A stretch of DNA of 64,000 nucleotides from Bacillus sp. DTU_2020_1000418_1_SI_GHA_SEK_038 (GTDB lineage: Bacteria; Bacillota; Bacilli; Bacillales; Cytobacillaceae). Made by a program: the position numbers and the translations under genes. Where the stretch lies: assembly GCF_032341175.1 (NCBI RefSeq), contig NZ_CP135435.1, positions 62,001 to 126,000 of the forward strand. Reading direction: 5' to 3'. Within the stretch, counting starts at the first letter, position 1, and each line of letters opens with the position of its first letter. The notes beneath the pieces were generated by a model. The model saw nothing but the letters and a program-made list of their open reading frames with translations. It made no database searches and was not told where the DNA came from. Shown piece by piece: positions 58,965 to 64,000 of this stretch.

Positions 58965-59006
58965 GTGGGAGGGGACCCTAACAGTCACTAAGGCCCCAAT
59001 TACCAC
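58965..59006 (+). promoter_or_regulatory. Structured rplK leader, candidate L1-binding site
   Basis: Two short G/C helices GTGG/CCAC (58965-58968, 59003-59006) and GGGG/CCCC (58971-58974, 58994-58997) are separated by an asymmetric internal loop (GA against AATTA). That layout resembles the L1 target used for autoregulation of L11-L1 operons. Binding is an inference. Confidence 0.4.
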
Positions 59007-59033
59007 ATCACGGACTTTAAGGAGGTGTGTCTC

Positions 59034-59459
59034 GTGGCTAAAAAAGTAATCAAAATTGTAAAATTACAAATTCCAGCAGGTAAAGCTAACCCTGCACCGC
59101 CAGTTGGACCTGCACTAGGTCAAGCGGGTGTTAATATCATGGGATTCTGTAAGGAGTTTAACGCACGTACAGCTGAACAAGCTGGCCTAATCATTCCTGT
59201 TGAAATTACGGTTTTTGAAGACCGTTCATTTACATTTATTACGAAAACTCCTCCTGCTGCCGTTCTTTTAAAAGTAGCAGCTGGAATCCAGTCTGGTTCT
59301 GGTGAACCAAACCGTAATAAAGTAGCAACAGTCAAGCGTGACAAGGTACGCGAGATTGCTGAAACAAAAATGCCTGACCTAAACGCTGCTAGCGTAGAAG
59401 CTGCAATGCTTATGGTTGAAGGTACTGCACGCAGCATGGGTATCGTTATCGAAGATTAA
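59034..59459 (+). CDS. rplK: Ribosomal protein L11
   Basis: A 141-residue uL11 of the GTPase-associated centre ([30 protein letters not shown] in blocks; [23 protein letters not shown] middle). GTG 59034 is chosen over GTG 59025, which lies in the SD AAGGAGGTG; this gives exactly the standard length. Target of RelA activation and thiopeptides. Confidence 0.96.
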   Translation: MAKKVIKIVKLQIPAGKANPAPPVGPALGQAGVNIMGFCKEFNARTAEQAGLIIPVEITVFEDRSFTFITKTPPAAVLLKVAAGIQSGSGEPNRNKVATVKRDKVREIAETKMPDLNAASVEAAMLMVEGTARSMGIVIED

Positions 59460-59468
59460 TCCATGCTT

Positions 59469-59551
59469 AAAGTATTAGGCAGTTCAATGGGGTTGCGTTG
59501 CTGAGCTTAGTTTCACACGCAACCTTTGTTCTGTCTAAGACTTTTGTTTTT
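59469..59551 (+). promoter_or_regulatory. Nested hairpin between rplK and rplA
   Basis: An outer stem (59469-59482 with 59531-59544, one mismatch and one G-T pair) encloses an inner 8-bp stem GGTTGCGT/ACGCAACC (59491-59498, 59517-59524). It is followed by a T-rich run to 59551. It could act as a partial terminator or processing site within the L11-L1 mRNA. Confidence 0.55.
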
Positions 59552-59601
59552 CTAAGTGGGAGGATATTCCGCTAAAACCACAATTTTAGGAGGAAATAAA
59601 A

Positions 59602-60300
59602 ATGGCTAAAAAAGGCAAAAAGTTTTTAGAAGCTGCAAAGCTTGTAGACCGTATGAAGGCTTATCCAATCGAAGAAGCAATTGATCTTGCAAAGAAAACA
59701 AACTTTACTAAGTTTGATGCGACTGTAGAAGTTGCTTTCCGTTTAGGGATTGACCCTAAGAAAGCTGACCAGAATATTCGTGGAGCAGTTGTGCTTCCAA
59801 ACGGTACTGGTAAAACTCAACGCGTTTTAGTATTCGCAAAGGGTGAAAAAGCGAAGGAAGCAGAAGCTGCTGGAGCGGATTATGTTGGCGATGCAGACTA
59901 CATCAACAAAATCAGCCAAGGCTGGTTCGAATTTGATGTAATCGTTGCGACACCTGACATGATGGGTGAAGTTGGTAAGCTTGGTCGTGTATTAGGACCA
60001 AAAGGCTTAATGCCAAATCCTAAAACTGGTACAGTTACATTTGATGTGGAGAAGGCTGTTAACGAAATTAAAGCAGGTAAAGTAGAATACCGCACTGATA
60101 AAGCTGGTAACATCCACGTTCCTATCGGTAAAGTTTCTTTCGAAAACGAAAAGCTTATCGAAAACTTCAACACAATTTTCGAAACAATGCTTAAAGTTAA
60201 ACCATCTGCTGCAAAAGGTACTTACATGAAGAACGTATCTGTTACTTCAACAATGGGACCTGGCGTTAAAGTAGATCCTTCAACTGTTACAGTTAAGTAA
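59602..60300 (+). CDS. rplA: Ribosomal protein L1
   Basis: A 232-residue uL1 of the 50S L1 stalk. Family blocks: [29 protein letters not shown] (in pieces), [39 protein letters not shown]1 often represses its own operon by binding mRNA. SD AGGAGG. Confidence 0.97.
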   Translation: MAKKGKKFLEAAKLVDRMKAYPIEEAIDLAKKTNFTKFDATVEVAFRLGIDPKKADQNIRGAVVLPNGTGKTQRVLVFAKGEKAKEAEAAGADYVGDADYINKISQGWFEFDVIVATPDMMGEVGKLGRVLGPKGLMPNPKTGTVTFDVEKAVNEIKAGKVEYRTDKAGNIHVPIGKVSFENEKLIENFNTIFETMLKVKPSAAKGTYMKNVSVTSTMGPGVKVDPSTVTVK

Positions 60301-60323
60301 TTATTGGAAATAAACTTATAAGA

Positions 60324-60352
60324 TTGACAAACAAAACTACATTTAGTAATAT
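60324..60352 (+). promoter_or_regulatory. Sigma-A promoter of rplJL
   Basis: A perfect TTGACA (60324-60329), 17-bp spacer, TAATAT (60347-60352), upstream of the L10 leader. Confidence 0.8.
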
Positions 60353-60374
60353 GTATTTTGTTGTTAAAATATAT

Positions 60375-60494
60375 TACCATTTGTACCGTAGACAGCAGGT
60401 GCTTCTTGCTTAATATCCTGCCGAGGTCATACGATAGATTATTGTTTTCCCTATTGTATACTCCCTCCATGTCTGCTTGATGTGGAGGTTTTTT
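60375..60494 (+). promoter_or_regulatory. L10 ribosomal protein leader with terminator
   Basis: Contains the conserved ACCGTAGACAGCAGGTGC...TCCTGCCGAGGT core (from 60385) of the L10 leader. It then has a terminator CCTCCA/TGGAGG (60464-60469, 60483-60488) with six Ts. Binding of the L10(L12)4 complex is expected to favour termination and so adjust rplJ-rplL expression. Confidence 0.88.
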
Positions 60495-60537
60495 ATTGAA
60501 CGGTATAAGTGCAGAAATTTCTACAGGAGGTGTAAAG

Positions 60538-61038
60538 ATGAGCAGCGCTATCGAACAAAAGAAACAAACTGTCGAAGAAATTGCTGACAAACTAAAGGCT
60601 AGTGTATCAACAGTTGTTGTTGACTACCGCGGTCTAACTGTTGCTCAAGTAACTGAACTTCGTAAACAGCTTCGTGAAGCTGGTGTTGAATTCAAAGTAT
60701 ACAAAAATACTTTAACACGCCGTGCTGCAGAAGTTGCTGAACTAACTGCTTTAAACGAAGTATTAACTGGTCCGAATGCTGTTGCATTCAGTAGTGAAGA
60801 TGTAATTGCTCCAGCAAAAATCATCAATGATTTTGCTAAAAAGAATGACGCACTTGAAATTAAAGCTGGTGTCATTGAAGGAAACGTTGCAACTGCAGAA
60901 GAAATTAAGGCTCTTGCAGAACTACCATCTCGCGAAGGCTTACTATCTATGCTACTCAGCGTGCTTCAAGCACCTATCCGCAATCTTGCTCTTGCTGCAA
61001 AAGCTGTTGCAGATCAAAAAGAAGAACAAGGCGCGTAA
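60538..61038 (+). CDS. rplJ: Ribosomal protein L10
   Basis: A 166-residue uL10, the base of the L7/L12 stalk ([37 protein letters not shown] in blocks; C-terminal helix [20 protein letters not shown] binds L12 dimers). ATG 60538 after CAGGAGGTG; the upstream TTG at 60496 lies in the leader and is rejected. Confidence 0.96.
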   Translation: MSSAIEQKKQTVEEIADKLKASVSTVVVDYRGLTVAQVTELRKQLREAGVEFKVYKNTLTRRAAEVAELTALNEVLTGPNAVAFSSEDVIAPAKIINDFAKKNDALEIKAGVIEGNVATAEEIKALAELPSREGLLSMLLSVLQAPIRNLALAAKAVADQKEEQGA

Positions 61039-61098
61039 GTTGAATTTTTTAACGATTAATACATCGGTTTAAACCAAATATAAGGAGGAAACATTATC

Positions 61099-61461
61099 AT
61101 GACTAAAGAACAAATCATTGAAGCAGTAAAATCTATGACTGTTTTAGAATTAAACGACTTAGTAAAAGCTATTGAAGAAGAATTTGGTGTAACTGCTGCG
61201 GCTCCTGTAGCTGTTATGGGTGGCGCTGCTGGTGCTGCTGTTGAAGAAAAAACTGATTTTGATGTAATCCTTGCTTCTGCAGGCGATCAAAAAATCAAAG
61301 TTATCAAAGTTGTTCGTGAAATCACAGGTCTTGGACTTAAAGAAGCAAAAGAACTTGTTGACAACACTCCTAAAGCAATCAAAGAAGGCGCTTCTAAAGA
61401 AGAAGCTGAAGAAATCAAAGCTAAACTTGAAGAAGTTGGAGCTGGCGTTGAAGTTAAGTAA
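61099..61461 (+). CDS. rplL: Ribosomal protein L7/L12
   Basis: A 120-residue bL12. N-terminal dimerisation helices ([26 protein letters not shown] in blocks), an Ala-rich hinge ([15 protein letters not shown]) and the C-terminal factor-binding domain ([23 protein letters not shown]). It recruits translational GTPases. SD AAGGAGGAAA. Confidence 0.97.
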   Translation: MTKEQIIEAVKSMTVLELNDLVKAIEEEFGVTAAAPVAVMGGAAGAAVEEKTDFDVILASAGDQKIKVIKVVREITGLGLKEAKELVDNTPKAIKEGASKEEAEEIKAKLEEVGAGVEVK

Positions 61462-61470
61462 TATAAAAAG

Positions 61471-61501
61471 AAAAAAGCCCGCTGTATAGCGGGCTTTTTT
61501 T
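61471..61501 (+). terminator. Intrinsic terminator after rplL
   Basis: 12-bp stem AAAAAAGCCCGC/GCGGGCTTTTTT (61471-61482, 61489-61500). Confidence 0.94.
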
Positions 61502-61550
61502 AACCTCTCATTATTTCTGCAACCAAGTCCCCATTGGAGGTGATGATATC

Positions 61551-62153
61551 ATGTCAGAACATTATTATTCCAAAACGCAAAGTACAGAAAGCAATCCTAA
61601 ATATTGGAACTTTACTTTAAAGGGTCATCCATTCCGTTTTAAGACAGATAATGGAGTATTCTCAAAAAGTGAAGTTGACTTTGGATCAAGGCTGCTAATT
61701 GAAACGTTTGAACAGCCAGCAATTGAAGGAAACATTTTGGATGTTGGCTGCGGATACGGACCGATTGGACTTTCAGCAGCAAAGCTAATGGAAGACCGGC
61801 TTGTCCACATGGTAGATGTCAATTCAAGGGCGTTAGCTCTCGCGCGTGAAAACGCAGAGTTAAATAAAGTTAAAAATGTATGTATTTATGAAAGTGATCG
61901 ACTTGAAAATGTAAAGGATGACAAATTTGCGGCAATATTAACGAATCCTCCAATTCGGGCGGGCAAAAAAGTTGTCCAAGATATTTTTGAGCAAAGCTAT
62001 CAAAAATTACAGAAAGGCGGAGACCTCTGGGTAGTGATACAGAAAAAACAGGGAGCCCCGTCAGCAATTGAAAAGCTATCAGAATTTTTTAGTGAAGTAG
62101 AAACGGTAGAAAAGAAAAAAGGCTATTATATTTTGCGGGCAAAAAAAGATTGA
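61551..62153 (+). CDS. ybxB: RsmC-like class I SAM methyltransferase (YbxB)
   Basis: A 200-residue MTS-domain methyltransferase. SAM-binding motif I is NILDVGCGYGPIGLSAAK (residues about 62-79), the acidic end of strand 2 is VDVNSRAL, and the catalytic NPPIRAGK is typical of N2-guanine rRNA methyltransferases. It is shorter than E. coli RsmC, having only the catalytic half. The 16S G1207-type target is inferred from family only. SD GGAGGTGATG. Always found between rplL and rpoB in Bacillus. Confidence 0.88.
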   Translation: MSEHYYSKTQSTESNPKYWNFTLKGHPFRFKTDNGVFSKSEVDFGSRLLIETFEQPAIEGNILDVGCGYGPIGLSAAKLMEDRLVHMVDVNSRALALARENAELNKVKNVCIYESDRLENVKDDKFAAILTNPPIRAGKKVVQDIFEQSYQKLQKGGDLWVVIQKKQGAPSAIEKLSEFFSEVETVEKKKGYYILRAKKD

Positions 62154-62154
62154 C

Positions 62155-62195
62155 TTGACTTTTTGCGTATGTTAGCATTATATAATGCCAACATA
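62155..62195 (+). promoter_or_regulatory. rpoB promoter region overlapped by a 28-bp palindrome
   Basis: TTGACT (62155-62160) with -10 candidates TATATA (62179-62184, 18-bp spacer) or TATAAT (62181-62186, 20 bp). The -10 lies in the centre of TATGTTAGCATTAT / ATAATGCCAACATA (62168-62195), an inverted repeat with 13 of 14 pairs. Confidence 0.65.
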
Positions 62196-62529
62196 ATATA
62201 TTCCGATTATTTACTAAAATGCACAAAAGTTGTATAAATTTGGTTCTTAATGGGAAAGATAACAAAATAATTGTCGTAATGTGAAAATGTGGTTTTTTGA
62301 ACTAAAAACCCTTTTTCTTTTTGTCTTGGCTGAATTAGTGATTGTTGTTGATTTAGCCATATGTGCGCATGTGACCGGTTCAATTCGGGACGAAAACATT
62401 CGAAATCATGTGCGTAATGGCGATTTGTAAGTCAACAAAATTAATTAATATAGCTTTTGTCTTAAGATAGGACAGTTGTTCTATTTGAGAATATTATTGC
62501 CATTAAGCTTGATTTGAGGGGTGAATCAG
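62196..62529 (+). other. Long untranslated leader of rpoB
   Basis: More than 300 nt between the promoter and the rpoB start with no ORF carrying an SD, no terminator and no recognisable riboswitch. It is AT-rich, with small potential hairpins. Long rpoBC leaders are common in Bacillus. Confidence 0.6.
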
Positions 62530-64000
62530 TTGATAGGTCAACTTGTTCAGTATGGACGACACCGCCAACGTAGGAGTTACGCGCGAATCAGTGAAGTTTT
62601 AGAATTACCAAATCTAATCGAAATCCAAACCTCTTCTTATCAATGGTTTCTTGATGAGGGTTTACGTGAAATGTTCCAGGACATTTCGCCGATTGAAGAC
62701 TTTACTGGTAATTTATCGCTTGAATTTATTGATTACAGCCTTGGCGATCCAAAGTATTCCGTTGAGGAATCGAAAGAACGAGATGTTACATACTCTGCAC
62801 CATTACGTGTAAAGGTACGTCTTGTAAACAAAGAAACAGGCGAAGTTAAAGACCAGGATGTCTTTATGGGTGACTTCCCGCTTATGACTGAAACAGGTAC
62901 ATTCGTGATCAATGGAGCGGAACGTGTAATCGTTTCTCAATTAGTTCGTTCACCGAGTGTATACTATAGTGGAAAATTAGATAAAAACGGGAAAAAAGGC
63001 TTTACGGCAACTGTAATCCCGAACCGCGGCGCTTGGCTTGAGTATGAAACAGATGCCAAGGATGTCGTGTACGTTAGAATAGATCGTACTCGGAAACTGC
63101 CCGTTACGGTTCTTTTGCGTGCCCTTGGGTTCGGTTCTGATCAAGAAATCATTGATTTGATTGGAGACAATGAATACATTCGCAACACGTTAGAGAAAGA
63201 CAATACAGAAGGTACAGATAAGGCGTTATTAGAAATTTACGAACGCCTCCGTCCTGGTGAACCTCCAACTGTAGACAATGCGAAAAGCTTATTAGTTTCA
63301 AGGTTTTTTGACCCTAAGCGTTATGATTTAGCAAACGTAGGAAGATACAAAATTAATAAAAAGCTTCATATTAAAAATAGATTGTTCGGACAAAAATTAG
63401 CTGAAACGCTAGTAGATCCGGAAACAGGTGAAATTATTGCTGAAAAAGGGGTAACTCTTGATAGGCGTACACTTGATCGCATTCTGCCAAACCTTGAGAA
63501 GAACATCGGCTTCAAGACTGTCAGCCTTGTAGGTGGAGTTTTAGAAGAGGATATTACACTTCAGTCTATTAAAATTTATGCGCCTAATGAAGATGGCGAT
63601 AAGGCTATTAATGTAATTGGGAATGCGTATGTGGAAGAGGCTGTTAAGAATATTTCGCCATCGGATATTATTGCTTCTATCAGCTACTTCTTTAACCTAC
63701 TGCACTCTGTGGGAGATACTGACGATATTGACCATCTTGGAAATCGCCGTCTGCGCTCTGTTGGTGAGCTCTTGCAAAACCAATTCCGTATTGGCCTTTC
63801 CAGAATGGAACGCGTTGTTCGTGAAAGAATGTCCATTCAGGACACAAACACAATCACTCCGCAGCAATTAATCAATATTCGCCCTGTGATTGCATCTATT
63901 AAAGAGTTCTTTGGAAGTTCACAGCTATCTCAATTCATGGATCAAACGAATCCTCTTGCAGAATTAACACATAAACGTCGTTTATCTGCATTGGGACCTG
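62530..64000 (+). CDS. rpoB: RNA polymerase beta subunit, N-terminal part (3' end outside window)
   Basis: About 490 codons are present and the frame is open to the window end. TTG 62530 follows GAGGGGTGA; the protein begins [20 protein letters not shown], as in Bacillus RpoB. Protrusion and lobe sequences are well conserved ([47 protein letters not shown]). The window ends in rifampicin-resistance cluster I, where [20 protein letters not shown] and RRLSALGP are the usual rifampicin-sensitive residues. Bacillus RpoB is about 1,190 residues, so about 60 percent is missing. Confidence 0.97.
   Translation, partial: MIGQLVQYGRHRQRRSYARISEVLELPNLIEIQTSSYQWFLDEGLREMFQDISPIEDFTGNLSLEFIDYSLGDPKYSVEESKERDVTYSAPLRVKVRLVNKETGEVKDQDVFMGDFPLMTETGTFVINGAERVIVSQLVRSPSVYYSGKLDKNGKKGFTATVIPNRGAWLEYETDAKDVVYVRIDRTRKLPVTVLLRALGFGSDQEIIDLIGDNEYIRNTLEKDNTEGTDKALLEIYERLRPGEPPTVDNAKSLLVSRFFDPKRYDLANVGRYKINKKLHIKNRLFGQKLAETLVDPETGEIIAEKGVTLDRRTLDRILPNLEKNIGFKTVSLVGGVLEEDITLQSIKIYAPNEDGDKAINVIGNAYVEEAVKNISPSDIIASISYFFNLLHSVGDTDDIDHLGNRRLRSVGELLQNQFRIGLSRMERVVRERMSIQDTNTITPQQLINIRPVIASIKEFFGSSQLSQFMDQTNPLAELTHKRRLSALGP

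Overview
The window is a chromosomal segment of an endospore-forming Bacillaceae (Bacillus sensu lato). Gene order and encoded proteins follow the classic Bacillus subtilis mfd to rpoB region almost gene for gene. It carries sporulation genes (spoVT, yabP, yabQ, spoIIE, yabT, sigH), AT-rich low-GC codon use, TTG/GTG starts preceded by strong Shine-Dalgarno (SD) sequences, and Bacillus-type rRNA. The 16S sequence looks like the Mesobacillus/Neobacillus part of the family, but that genus-level guess is weak.

Layout. Positions 1-8.8 kb: the 3' part of mfd, spoVT, a MOP-family flippase, mazG-like yabN, rqcP, yabPQ, divIC and yabR. From 9-20.4 kb: spoIIE with a Spo0A-type promoter, yabS, yabT, tilS, hpt, ftsH, coaX, hslO and a membrane-anchored PpiC foldase. 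From 20.5-29.1 kb: cysK, the folate cluster pabB-pabA-pabC-folP-folB-folK, yazB, dusB and lysS. From 29.2-40.8 kb: two complete rRNA operons in tandem. The first is followed by nine tRNA genes (Val, Thr, Lys, Leu, Gly, Leu, Arg, Pro, Ala), the order known for B. subtilis rrnJ-trnJ-rrnW. From 41-50 kb: the CtsR heat-shock operon (ctsR, mcsA, mcsB, clpC, radA, disA), then yacL, ispD, ispF and gltX. From 52.4-57.3 kb: a Cys T-box leader, cysE, cysS, mrnC, rlmB, rae1 and sigH. From 57.4 kb to the end: rpmGB, secE, nusG, rplK, rplA, the L10 leader, rplJ, rplL, an RsmC-like methyltransferase and the 5' third of rpoB.

The genes are mostly housekeeping: translation (rRNA, tRNA, three aminoacyl-tRNA synthetases, ribosomal proteins, RNA modification), transcription (rpoB, nusG, sigH, mfd), proteostasis (ftsH, hslO, clpC/mcsAB), cell division and sporulation, folate, cysteine and isoprenoid synthesis. 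Regulation visible in the DNA includes sigma-A promoters, a Spo0A-controlled promoter, a sigma-B plus sigma-A promoter pair with a CtsR operator, a T-box, an L10 leader and many intrinsic terminators.

No clearly new multi-gene system, phage, IS element or CRISPR array is visible. The unusual material is non-coding: a duplicated 5' half of tRNA-Thr separated from the intact gene by a hairpin-rich insert; a 173-bp dispersed repeat present as two inverted copies; a near-perfect 28-bp palindrome over the rpoB promoter; two promoters that fire straight into terminators; and structured leaders before and within rplK-rplA.
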